Shown in pieces: positions 46,897 through 56,646 of a DNA stretch of 64,000 bases. Under the pieces are notes generated by a model. It made no database searches. It saw nothing but the letters and a program-made list of their open reading frames with translations, and was not told the DNA's origin. The stretch is taken from the NCBI GenBank assembly GCA_049323295.1, contig JBMOON010000040.1, positions 1-64,000 of the forward strand. The letters are read 5' to 3'. Within the stretch, counting starts at the first letter, position 1. Each line of letters starts with the position of its first letter. Made by a program: the position numbers and the translations under genes. The stretch comes from JADFDG01 sp049323295 (GTDB lineage Bacteria > Pseudomonadota > Gammaproteobacteria > Pseudomonadales > JADFDG01).

Positions 46897-48355
46897 GCTG
46901 CTTCCGGCGTTACTGGCGATCTGCGCGCTCGGCGCGGCGGCTTCGGCACGCGCCGATTTCGTGCCGGTCGACGAGGCGCGGATCGCGCAGGCGATCGAGC
47001 GCAGCGCCGGCGCACGGCACATGCAGCAGCTCGACGATGCCGGTCTGGCCGATGTGCAGGGGCAGGCGGGCAGCCTGTTCCTCGCCGACAAGATCACTCC
47101 GAACGAACTGGAAGGCCAGCTCGGCGTCGGCAGCAGCACCGACTTCACGTTCTACCGCATGGGCATGGACGTGAAACTCGACATGAACCTGAACATGTCG
47201 AAGCTGCAGCTGGGTTGCGGCGGCGTGAACGACTTCCTGACCGGACCAGGCGGCCCGGCCTGCGACATCGACCTCGACTATGTCGGCTTCATGGGCGTGA
47301 ACGCCAACGGCGACCGGCCGGCCACGACCGGTCCCGCGAGTTCGTTCACCCTGACGCGTCCGTACATCCAGATCGCGGTGAAGAACGACGGCACGGCGAA
47401 CCGCGAGATCGTCGGCCTCGCCATCGGCGCCCAGAAAATCAACGGTGCGCTGCGCATCGGTCGCGACTACACCGGCACCGGCGTGCCGCCGACGCTGGGC
47501 GGCAGCGGGTCGATGGGCAATGAACCGAACCTCGTGAACCAGGAAAACGGCGGCACCTGCAATCCGTCGGCCACCACCGGCAGCGGCGTGGTGAACTGCC
47601 ATTCCGGCATCAACTCGCTCAGCGGCTTCCTCGCCGGCGTGGAACTGTCGGCCGGCTTCTACGCGCGCGCCCGGGTCTGTCTCGATCTCACCACCATCTG
47701 CCCCTGGGGCGTGGGCGAGGTCGACATGGACATCGACGGTTGCCTTGGTCGCATCAACTTCAACCCCTGCAATGCCAACAGCACGCCGTTCTTTGTCGAC
47801 GCCGGCGGCACCCGCCTCAGTCAGCTGCACGTGGCGGCGGCCAAGCTCAACCTTTCGACCAACGTGGTGTTCCCGATCGAGCTTGAAGGCTATGGCGCAT
47901 TGATCCTGAACATGCGGCAGATCCACTACCTGATCGCCAACAACAGTTCCGACTTCTATCTCTCGTTCCAGCGCCAGCCGGTGTCGTGGCCACGCTACGA
48001 AAAGGTGCGACCCAACGTGCCGCAGGGCGATCCCGGCTCACCGGGCACGGTGCCCGGACCGGTGGCGCAGGAACCCTATTACGACAGCTGCAACTCGGCC
48101 TGGGGTCAGGTGCCCACCAACGGCCGCTGCAGCAGCGCGTACTCGGAGCCGGCGAACACCGGCTGGTGGCTCAACGCGGCGAACATGAAGGTGCTCAACC
48201 TGCAACCGGGCAACCGGATCGTCATTCCGGGCACCTTCGACATCTACACGCTGCTGGGCGCACTCGGCCCGGACAGCAGCAATCTCGTGATCGACAACCC
48301 GAAGCTGGACTTCGTGGCGGCACGGAACTGTTATGGCGCTGCGGCCTTCTGCTGA
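46874..48355 (+). CDS. Exported protein of unknown function, cluster gene C
   Basis: A 493-residue secreted protein. A signal peptide (1-27, AAASARA-D) precedes a spacer of about 20 residues and the motif 'QQLDDAGLADVQGQAG' (51-66). A beta-rich, Asn/Gly-rich body follows with Cys pairs enclosing loops (LGC-x16-AC, TC-x14-NC, VC-x7-IC, GC-x9-PC, SC-x14-RC). It ends 'NCYGAAAFC', a terminal Cys like gene A. Its start overlaps gene B by 23 bases in another frame; an ATG at 46880 is an alternative. Overlap with genes B and D marks this as one operon. Confidence 0.8.
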   Translation: MPMFSVSRLLPALLAICALGAAASARADFVPVDEARIAQAIERSAGARHMQQLDDAGLADVQGQAGSLFLADKITPNELEGQLGVGSSTDFTFYRMGMDVKLDMNLNMSKLQLGCGGVNDFLTGPGGPACDIDLDYVGFMGVNANGDRPATTGPASSFTLTRPYIQIAVKNDGTANREIVGLAIGAQKINGALRIGRDYTGTGVPPTLGGSGSMGNEPNLVNQENGGTCNPSATTGSGVVNCHSGINSLSGFLAGVELSAGFYARARVCLDLTTICPWGVGEVDMDIDGCLGRINFNPCNANSTPFFVDAGGTRLSQLHVAAAKLNLSTNVVFPIELEGYGALILNMRQIHYLIANNSSDFYLSFQRQPVSWPRYEKVRPNVPQGDPGSPGTVPGPVAQEPYYDSCNSAWGQVPTNGRCSSAYSEPANTGWWLNAANMKVLNLQPGNRIVIPGTFDIYTLLGALGPDSSNLVIDNPKLDFVAARNCYGAAAFC

Positions 48356-50588
48356 GACCCGCCGGCCGGCCGGCGTCGCGCGCGTCGCGGCGCCCGTCCT
48401 GCTGTTGCTGGCGGGCGCTGCCGGTGCGATGCAGGCGCTCGACGAGAGCGCCATGTCCGGCGTGCACGCCCGCGACGGCCTGGAAATCGACATTTCCAGT
48501 ACCGGCACCGAATCGCTCGCGCAGCTGAACTGGATCACCGATGCCGGCGCTTCGGCCTTCGGCACCTGCACCGGCGGCGTCGCCGACCGGCATGCGTGCA
48601 CGCTGCTGAACAACCTGACCATGGCCGGCGACGGCATGCCGCTGAGCATCAATGCCGAGCTCGACGTCGGCAGCAGCAGCCTGGTCGGCGGCATCAACCG
48701 CATGATGCTTGACATCACCTGGCAGCCCAACCTGCTGGTGTTCGGCGGCTGGACGCTGAACACGCCGACCGTCGATTCGAGCGCCAACTCGCTGGGCACC
48801 TTCGCCGTGCGTTCGAGCGGCAACCTGAACATCAGCAACGTCGACGGACTGTTCAACGGCAATGCCGGCAATTCGGCGATGCTGAGCTATACCTCCAGCG
48901 GCGATGTGTTCTTCCGCCAGGGCGGCGCCACGGCGCCGGAACTCAGTCTTGCGAACTTCACATTCGCAAACCGGTTCACCACCGGCGCCGCCGGCGGCCA
49001 GGCCACTTCGACCGGCGTCATCGCGGTGGACAACCAGGGCCTGCTGGTCACTGCTCCGTATGCGCAGACCAGTCTGCTGCTCGACTTCAATTTCAAGGCC
49101 GCGCCGGCCAACTTCGATACCACCGGCCGCAGTTCGATCACGCTGTTCGGCTGGAACGGCGGTCTGGTAAATCCGACGTTCCGCGTTGCGCCGGGCGGCA
49201 TCGGCTACGGCACCTACGCGACCACCGCCAACACGCTGTCCGGCATATCGCGCAACTTCTACGCCGATGCCGGCGGCGGCGGCGCTCGCTCGGAAGGCCT
49301 GAACATCACCTCGTCGTGGGATTTCGATACCGATTTCGACTGGCGTATCGGCCAGGCGGGCGGCAACCGCACGCAGCTGCGCTTCTCCAACTGGCGCAAG
49401 ATGGGCACGTGGGCCGGCAGCATGCTGTCGATGCCGGTGACCCTCGACGTGATGCAGAACAATGTCGGCCCGGCCGGCCTGTGCTTCGGCGGCGGTTTCA
49501 CCGGCGGCGCGCCGTTGCAGGCCGACTGTACCGCCGAGGGCGGCAGCTGGATCGCCGGCGGCGTGCCGGCGGGCGCCGCGGCATTCGCCGCGCACATCCG
49601 CGACGGGTATTTCCGCGCCTACAACCAGACCGTCGATGTTTTCGAAGGATCGCCGGTGCCGTCGTCGGTCGGTTCCTACCGCTGGAGTCTGCTGTACACC
49701 TTCGGCAAGCTCGATGCCGACATGTATTTCTACCCGCAGGGGCGGGCGGCCGGCCTGGCGGTCGCCACGACCGCCACGGGCATCCGTTCCGACATCACGC
49801 TGATGACGCAGTCGCCGGGCTACTGGGACCAGGCCAACGGCAGCGCCGCCCAGCGCGCCGCGCTGTACACCACCGGTGCCGGCACGCGCTGGTCGACCAA
49901 CACGCATTTCATGCTGGCCGACACCGCGGTCGGCGGCGTCGCCACCACGCAGTACGGTGTTGGCCTCGTCAACGCCGATCTCCTGTGGAAAGCGCGCAAC
50001 ATGTACCTGCGTATTATTGCCGGCGACAGCGCCTATCCGAACCTGCCGGGCGGCCTGTGGCTGCAGACCGATACCGGGGCGCAATATCGTTTCCGCGGCC
50101 TGCTCGGCGGCGGCAACCTCATGGCGCTCAGTCCGCCCTCGCAGATCGCGTTGATGGACGTCAACCTGTCGACCAACCGATTCATCTTCGTGCTGGCGCC
50201 GGGCACGCCGGTGGGCAGCGATGTGCCGATCGCGTTTGCCGGCCTGCTCGATTTCGACGGCACCTCGTATTTCCGGCTCGCCGAGCCTTCGCAGCCGGCC
50301 AGTTATTTCTCGCTGTCGAACGTGTCGGGACGCGTCGGCTGGGCCAACGGCAAGGTCAATCTGGTGTCCGGCCCCAACAACCCGCCGACCAACCTGCCGA
50401 AGCTGGTGATCAGCAACGACCTGTTGTTCGGTTCCTCGGCCACCTTCGGCAACGCCACGGCGCCGGCGCTGGCCAATGCGCAGCCGCTGATCGGCAACGT
50501 CGGCTTCGGTGCGGAGAATTTCGGCCGCATCGTGTTCCCGGCCGGACAGTGGAACAGCGAGATCGCGATCAAGATTCCCGGTACGTGA
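48333..50588 (+). CDS. Exported protein of unknown function, cluster gene D
   Basis: A 751-residue protein, the largest of the set. A basic N-terminus (1-19) leads to a hydrophobic signal segment (20-32, AAPVLLLLAGAAGA). The shared motif follows in a variant form: 'MQALDESAMSGVHARDG' (33-49) then 'LEIDIS'. The body is long, beta-rich, and rich in Asn, Thr, Gly, Ser and Phe/Tyr, with two Cys pairs (GTC-x11-AC and LC-x15-DC). It suggests a long beta-sheet architecture, as in surface or outer-membrane-associated proteins. It overlaps gene C by 23 bases and abuts the convergent ppx stop without any spacer. Confidence 0.8.
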   Translation: MALRPSAETRRPAGVARVAAPVLLLLAGAAGAMQALDESAMSGVHARDGLEIDISSTGTESLAQLNWITDAGASAFGTCTGGVADRHACTLLNNLTMAGDGMPLSINAELDVGSSSLVGGINRMMLDITWQPNLLVFGGWTLNTPTVDSSANSLGTFAVRSSGNLNISNVDGLFNGNAGNSAMLSYTSSGDVFFRQGGATAPELSLANFTFANRFTTGAAGGQATSTGVIAVDNQGLLVTAPYAQTSLLLDFNFKAAPANFDTTGRSSITLFGWNGGLVNPTFRVAPGGIGYGTYATTANTLSGISRNFYADAGGGGARSEGLNITSSWDFDTDFDWRIGQAGGNRTQLRFSNWRKMGTWAGSMLSMPVTLDVMQNNVGPAGLCFGGGFTGGAPLQADCTAEGGSWIAGGVPAGAAAFAAHIRDGYFRAYNQTVDVFEGSPVPSSVGSYRWSLLYTFGKLDADMYFYPQGRAAGLAVATTATGIRSDITLMTQSPGYWDQANGSAAQRAALYTTGAGTRWSTNTHFMLADTAVGGVATTQYGVGLVNADLLWKARNMYLRIIAGDSAYPNLPGGLWLQTDTGAQYRFRGLLGGGNLMALSPPSQIALMDVNLSTNRFIFVLAPGTPVGSDVPIAFAGLLDFDGTSYFRLAEPSQPASYFSLSNVSGRVGWANGKVNLVSGPNNPPTNLPKLVISNDLLFGSSATFGNATAPALANAQPLIGNVGFGAENFGRIVFPAGQWNSEIAIKIPGT

Positions 50589-52097
50589 TCAGCGTCCGCC
50601 GGCAACGTTCAGCACGTAGCCGGCCACCCCTGCGTATTCCGCCTCCTGCGCGAGATCCGCCAACGCCAGCGTGCGCGTGCGGGCCCAGTTGGCGGGCACT
50701 TTCAGCGTCAGCCGGTGGCCCTGCGCACGCAGGGTGAGCGGCGGCAGTCGCTTCTCGCTGCGGCCGTGGTGCAGGATCACCGCCAGCCGCAACAGCAGGC
50801 AGAGACGCAGTGCACGGACCTGCAGCGACGGATGCAGATCGTCGAAGTGGTCGGGCGACAGCTTGCGGCGGTGATTGCGCACCAGTACCGCGAGCACGCG
50901 CTGGTCTTCCCGCGAGAAGCCGGCGAGGTCCGAGTGCTGCAGCAGATAGGCGCCGTGCTTCTGGTAGTGCGAGTGCGAGATGTCCAGCCCGATCTCGTGC
51001 GCCAGCGCCGCACGGCGCAGCAGCTCGCCGTCTTCGTCGTCCAGTCCCCACGGGCGCCGGACCTGGTCGAACAGCCGGCGGGCGGTGGCGGCCACCTGCC
51101 GTGCATGCGGCACGTCGACATGATTGCGCTCCATCAGTGCGGCGATACTGCGGTCGCGGACGTCCTCGTGCGAGTTGCGGCCGAGCAGGTCGTACAGCGC
51201 GCCTTCGCGCAGGGCGCCGATCGAGTACTGCATGCGCTCGATGCCGAGCGCTTCGAAGGCGGCGACGAGGATGGCGAGTCCCGGTGCAAATATGCCCTGC
51301 CGCTGTGCTTCCAGGCCCGGCAGCTTCAGGTCGGAGGCGCGACGCGCCTTCAGCACGCGGCGACGCAGCAGCAGGAGTCCTTCGCGGGTGATCTCGTCGC
51401 CGTCCAGTCCGCTGGCGGCCAGCACGGTCTGGATCGCCTTCACGGTGCCGGACGAGCCGACGGCATTTTTCCAGCCGGCACGGCGAAACAGCTTGCGCAC
51501 CGGCAAGAGCTCGCGGTGGGCGGCCGTCACCGCGGCATCGAACTGCTTTTCGCTGATCGTTTCGCCGGGGAAGTAGCGCAGCGCGTAGTTGACGCAGCCC
51601 ATGTGCAGGCTTTCCATCAGCAACGGTTCGAAGCGCTCGCCGACGATGAATTCCGTGGAACCGCCGCCGATGTCGACGACCAGCCGCTTGCCCCGGTCGT
51701 CCGCCAGGGTGTGCGATACGCCCAGATAGATCAGGCGCGCCTCCTCGCGGCCGGCAACGATCTCGATCGGGTGACCGAGGATCTTTTCGGCGCGGGCGAC
51801 GAATTTTTCGCTGTTCTTCGCCACCCGCAGCGTGTTGGTGCCCACTACCCGCACCGCGCCGGCGGGGAAACCGGCAATGCGCTGGGCATAGCCGCGCAGG
51901 CAGGCCAGGGCGCGGTCCTGCACGTCGCGGGTCAGTTTCTGGTCGGCATCGAGTCCGGCACCCAGCTGGATCTTTTCGCTGCGGCGGTCCAGCACGCGGA
52001 TTTCGGTGCCGTCGAGGCGGGCGATCACCAGATGGAAACTGTTGGAGCCGAGATCGATGGCGGCGATGCGCTGGAACGGCTTCTGGCTGCTGGGCAC
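50589..52097 (-). CDS. ppx: Exopolyphosphatase
   Basis: A 502-residue Ppx that removes phosphate from polyphosphate ends. The actin-like ATPase folds appear in 'AIDLGSNSFHLVIAR' (near 13-27) and 'VDIGGGSTEF' (~145). An HD-type C-terminal domain has 'LAHEIGLDISHSHYQKHG'. The GTG start at 52097 is preferred: GGGGAA lies 4 bases upstream and the length fits; ATG at 52145 adds 16 residues. It is divergent from trxA and separated from ppk by the four-gene cluster. Confidence 0.96.
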   Translation of the reverse strand: MPSSQKPFQRIAAIDLGSNSFHLVIARLDGTEIRVLDRRSEKIQLGAGLDADQKLTRDVQDRALACLRGYAQRIAGFPAGAVRVVGTNTLRVAKNSEKFVARAEKILGHPIEIVAGREEARLIYLGVSHTLADDRGKRLVVDIGGGSTEFIVGERFEPLLMESLHMGCVNYALRYFPGETISEKQFDAAVTAAHRELLPVRKLFRRAGWKNAVGSSGTVKAIQTVLAASGLDGDEITREGLLLLRRRVLKARRASDLKLPGLEAQRQGIFAPGLAILVAAFEALGIERMQYSIGALREGALYDLLGRNSHEDVRDRSIAALMERNHVDVPHARQVAATARRLFDQVRRPWGLDDEDGELLRRAALAHEIGLDISHSHYQKHGAYLLQHSDLAGFSREDQRVLAVLVRNHRRKLSPDHFDDLHPSLQVRALRLCLLLRLAVILHHGRSEKRLPPLTLRAQGHRLTLKVPANWARTRTLALADLAQEAEYAGVAGYVLNVAGGR

Positions 52098-52233
52098 GCG
52101 CTTCCCCGGATTGTGCGTCGATGCCGCGATTCTAGCCGACGGCATCGCACCGGACGGGCGGGCGCGCCGGCCCGCGCCGGGCGACATAGCCGCCGGCAAT
52201 CGACGGGATAGTGCCGGCACACCGCGCCTGCGC

Positions 52234-52261
52234 TTGTATTGGCGCCGCCGGCCCCCATAAT
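52234..52261 (+). promoter_or_regulatory. Sigma70-like promoter for trxA
   Basis: TTGTAT (-35) and CATAAT (-10) are separated by 16 bases. A transcript would start near 52268, about 40 bases before the trxA ATG. Confidence 0.6.
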
Positions 52262-52307
52262 TGCCGGGTCCGGCAGATCTGCCGATCCAGATAGTCAGGG
52301 GTTTCCC

Positions 52308-52634
52308 ATGAGCGAACACATCGTCAACGTTTCCGAGGCGTCCTTCGAACAGGACGTTCTCAAGGCCGAGGTTCCGGTACTGGTCGATTTCTGGGCCGAA
52401 TGGTGCGGCCCCTGCAAGATGATCGCGCCGGTGCTCGACGAGGTGTCGAAGGAGTACAACGGCCGCCTGAAGGTCTGCAAGGTGAACGTGGACGACCACG
52501 GCGCGCTGGCCGCGAAATACGGCGTGCGCGGCATCCCGACGCTGCTGCTGCTCAAGAACGGCACGGTCGAGGCGACCAAGGTCGGCGCGCTCTCCAAGAG
52601 CCAGCTCACCGCCTTCCTCGACGGCAATATCTGA
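52308..52634 (+). CDS. trxA: Thioredoxin 1
   Basis: A 108-residue thioredoxin, full length. The redox motif WCGPCK (32-37) and the cis-Pro of 'GIPTLLLL' (~75) are present, with 'VLVDFWAEWCGPCKMIAP' as the classic core. It reduces protein disulfides in the cytosol. It precedes rho, an order common in gammaproteobacteria. A hairpin with weak T-tract follows. Confidence 0.97.
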   Translation: MSEHIVNVSEASFEQDVLKAEVPVLVDFWAEWCGPCKMIAPVLDEVSKEYNGRLKVCKVNVDDHGALAAKYGVRGIPTLLLLKNGTVEATKVGALSKSQLTAFLDGNI

Positions 52635-52962
52635 GCCGCCGCCCGCCATTCTGCAACCCCCGCCCCGTGCGGGGGTTGTCGTTTGGGGCGCCGGCGCAAC
52701 AGCCGCGTTGCCATACCCGGAAAACCGGTGCTAGATTTGGGCCTCGCAAGGTACGACCGTCCGCCGCCCGGCCATCGGGCTACCGGCTGCAGCGAAGAAG
52801 CGGCAGCCGGACGGCACAAGAGACGTCGCCGGCCTGATCACAGGCGCTCCGCCGGGACCCTCCGTCCGGCAGCAGACCGGACCACTCCCCAGCACAACCG
52901 CTTCCGCCCCGACGGGCACACCCTCTCCCTACCCGAAATCCCACGCCAGACGCACTCCTTCT
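52635..52962 (+). other. trxA-rho intergenic region with hairpin and long rho leader
   Basis: This 328-base stretch has no gene that I can support. It begins with AACCCCCGC / GCGGGGGTT (52655-52677), a 9-bp hairpin followed by TTGTCGTTT, a possible weak terminator of trxA. The remainder (about 285 bases) is rho leader. It is notably rich in C and poor in G on the mRNA strand over 52850-52960 (CCGCCGGGACCC, CCACTCCCCAGCACAACC, CACACCCTCTCCCTACCC), a composition favouring Rho binding (rut-like). Autoregulation by attenuation in the leader is known for rho in E. coli; here it is inferred. Confidence 0.6.
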
Positions 52963-54447
<1,485 letters not shown>

Positions 54448-54770
54448 CCGGGGGCGATCATCATGCTCCCGGGCGGTGCAGGCCTGCCTGCCCGCGCACG
54501 GAAAAAGGCCGCACGACGTGCGGCCTTTTTTGTTGCCGGACGGCAGTGTCTGTCGGACAGCGTTTCATCAAAATGCCGCCTTCTGTCCGTACCGTGAACG
54601 CCGTCACATCCGCCACCGTTGCCGTACGGCGGTTGCTGCCGGAAAGTAGCGCCCCGCATACGTAAGGGTCACGATTCTGCCGGCATGCCGGTCCGCCTAT
54701 CCTGCGGACCGGTATCAAGACCACGGATGTCGCCTGACCGGCGTGTGGTAAACCAGCCAGGAAAGTCGCC
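54448..54770 (+). other. Intergenic region after rho with inverted repeat
   Basis: These 323 bases hold the rho terminator (54502-54531) and a 9-bp inverted repeat CCGGTCCGC-(7)-GCGGACCGG at 54688-54712, which lies about 60 bases before the next ATG. That repeat could be an operator or leader hairpin. Apart from these I see nothing. Confidence 0.5.
54502..54531 (+). terminator. Rho-independent terminator after rho
   Basis: AAAAAGGCCGCAC / GTGCGGCCTTTTT, a 13-bp stem with a 3-base loop, followed by T. Rather ironically, the rho gene ends in an intrinsic terminator. Confidence 0.92.
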
Positions 54771-55115
54771 ATGAAAGCCATCATCCTCGCCTTCCTTCTG
54801 CAGATCGAAGCCATCGGCGCTGCCGACCCGGCGATGTACGACATCAATGTCCTGGCTGCGGTCCACCAGCCGATCCACGCCACCCTGGTCGAGGGTCGGG
54901 AAGCCACGCTGCCGGCCAGCTTCGGCCTCTCCAGTGCCAGCGGCGAACAGCAGCTGCGCACGGCCCTCGAACAATTCATCCGCGATGCCCGCGCCAGCCG
55001 CGAGTACGCTTCGGCCGGCACCCGCGATGCCCGCCTCGACCTGCTGTTCGCCGACGGGGCGGTGACCCCGGCCGGCCACGACTACGACGATTATTTCGCC
55101 TTCGCCGAGAACTGA
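54771..55115 (+). CDS. Small hypothetical protein, probably exported
   Basis: A 114-residue protein with AGGAAAG eight bases before the ATG. Residues 1-18 (AIILAFLLQIEAIGAA) are hydrophobic but weak as a signal peptide. The rest is helical and acidic, with a tandem 'DYDDYFAF' end. No family is recognised. Preceded by the inverted repeat and followed by ubiD after 64 bases. Confidence 0.65.
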   Translation: MKAIILAFLLQIEAIGAADPAMYDINVLAAVHQPIHATLVEGREATLPASFGLSSASGEQQLRTALEQFIRDARASREYASAGTRDARLDLLFADGAVTPAGHDYDDYFAFAEN

Positions 55116-55179
55116 TCCGGGCTGACTCGCCCGGCCCCCGGGCCTCCGCTATCCTGCTGCCTCCCTCCGGGAGGCAGAC

Positions 55180-56646
55180 ATGCAATACACCGACCTGCGC
55201 GATTTCCTGCGCCTGCTGGAGGCGCGCGGCGAGCTGAAACGCATCGCCACGCCTGTCTCCCCCCGTCTCGAAATGACCGAAATCTGCGACCGCGTGCTGC
55301 GCGCGCAGGGGCCGGCCGTGCTGTTCGAAAAACCGGCCGGCCATACGATGCCGGTGCTGGGCAATCTGTTTGGTACGCCGCAGCGCGTGGCGCTGGGCAT
55401 GGGCCAGGAGAGCGTGGCGTCGCTGCGCGAGGTCGGCCAGGTGCTGGCCTTCCTCAAGGAGCCGGAGCCGCCGAAAGGCCTGCGCGATGCCTGGGACAAG
55501 CTGCCGCTGTTCCGCCAGGCGCTGAATCTCACGCCGCGCGAAGTGTCGCGCGCGCCCTGCCAGCAGAACGTGCTTCGCGGCAGCGAGGTCGATCTGGAGA
55601 AGCTGCCGATCCAGACCTGCTGGCCGGACGATGCCGGACCGCTGGTCACCTGGCCGCTGGTGATCACCCGGGGCCCGCACAAGGAACGGCAGAACCTCGG
55701 TATCTACCGCCAGCAATTGATCGGCAGGAACCGTCTGATCATGCGCTGGCTGTCGCATCGTGGCGGAGCGCTCGATTTCCGCGAATGGTGCAAGGCCAGT
55801 CCCGGGCAGAAATTTCCGGTCGCGGTGGCGCTCGGCGCCGACCCGGCGACGATCCTCGGCGCCGTCACGCCGGTGCCGGATACGCTGAGCGAATACGGCT
55901 TTGCCGGCCTGCTGCGCGGCGCGCGCACGGAGGTCGTCAAATGCCTGACCAGCGACCTGCAGGTGCCGGCGAGTGCGGAAATCGTGCTCGAGGGGCACAT
56001 CGCTCCGGGCGACATGGCCGATGAAGGTCCGTTCGGCGACCACACCGGCTACTACAACGAGGTCGAGCGTTTCCCGGTATTCACGGTTGACTGCATCACG
56101 CACCGCGACAATCCGATCTATCACTCGACGTACACGGGTCGCCCGCCGGACGAACCGGCGATCCTCGGCGTGGCGCTCAACGAAGTATTCGTGCCGATCC
56201 TGCAGAAGCAGTTCCCGGAGATCACCGATTTCTACCTGCCGCCGGAAGGTTGCTCCTACCGCATGGCGGTGGTGACGATGAAGAAGCAGTATCCGGGTCA
56301 CGCCAAGCGGGTGATGCTCGGAGTGTGGAGCTTCCTGCGCCAGTTCATGTACACCAAGTTCGTGATCGTTACCGACGACGACGTGAACGCGCGCGACTGG
56401 AAGGACGTTGTCTGGGCAATGACGACCCGCATGGATCCGGCACGCGACTGCACTGTCATCGAGAACACGCCGATCGATTATCTCGACTTCGCCTCCCCGG
56501 TCTCCGGTCTTGGCTCGAAGATCGGATTCGACGCCACGAACAAGTGGCCCGGCGAAACGACGCGCGAATGGGGCCGGCCGATCGCCATGGATCCGGCGGT
56601 GAAGCAGCGTGTCGATGCGCTGTGGGACGAGCTGGGGCTGGGATGA
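55180..56646 (+). CDS. ubiD: 4-hydroxy-3-polyprenylbenzoate decarboxylase
   Basis: A 488-residue UbiD decarboxylase in ubiquinone biosynthesis, dependent on prenylated FMN made by UbiX. 'YTDLRDFLRLLEARGELKRI' starts the family. The conserved metal/prFMN sites are in 'NLGIYRQQLIGRNRL' (near 170), 'EGHIAPGDMADEGPFGDHTGYY' broken by a Glu-Gly turn (near 275-296), and 'YHSTYTGRPPDEPAILG'. The length is full. The ATG has GGGAGG upstream. It overlaps the following reductase gene by four bases (ATGA). Confidence 0.96.
   Translation: MQYTDLRDFLRLLEARGELKRIATPVSPRLEMTEICDRVLRAQGPAVLFEKPAGHTMPVLGNLFGTPQRVALGMGQESVASLREVGQVLAFLKEPEPPKGLRDAWDKLPLFRQALNLTPREVSRAPCQQNVLRGSEVDLEKLPIQTCWPDDAGPLVTWPLVITRGPHKERQNLGIYRQQLIGRNRLIMRWLSHRGGALDFREWCKASPGQKFPVAVALGADPATILGAVTPVPDTLSEYGFAGLLRGARTEVVKCLTSDLQVPASAEIVLEGHIAPGDMADEGPFGDHTGYYNEVERFPVFTVDCITHRDNPIYHSTYTGRPPDEPAILGVALNEVFVPILQKQFPEITDFYLPPEGCSYRMAVVTMKKQYPGHAKRVMLGVWSFLRQFMYTKFVIVTDDDVNARDWKDVVWAMTTRMDPARDCTVIENTPIDYLDFASPVSGLGSKIGFDATNKWPGETTREWGRPIAMDPAVKQRVDALWDELGLG

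Noticed and set aside
44654..50588. RiPP/bacteriocin precursors with double-glycine leaders
   Set aside because: The N-terminal motif looks similar, but the genes are large, follow Sec signal peptides, and no C39 peptidase or RiPP modification gene is nearby.
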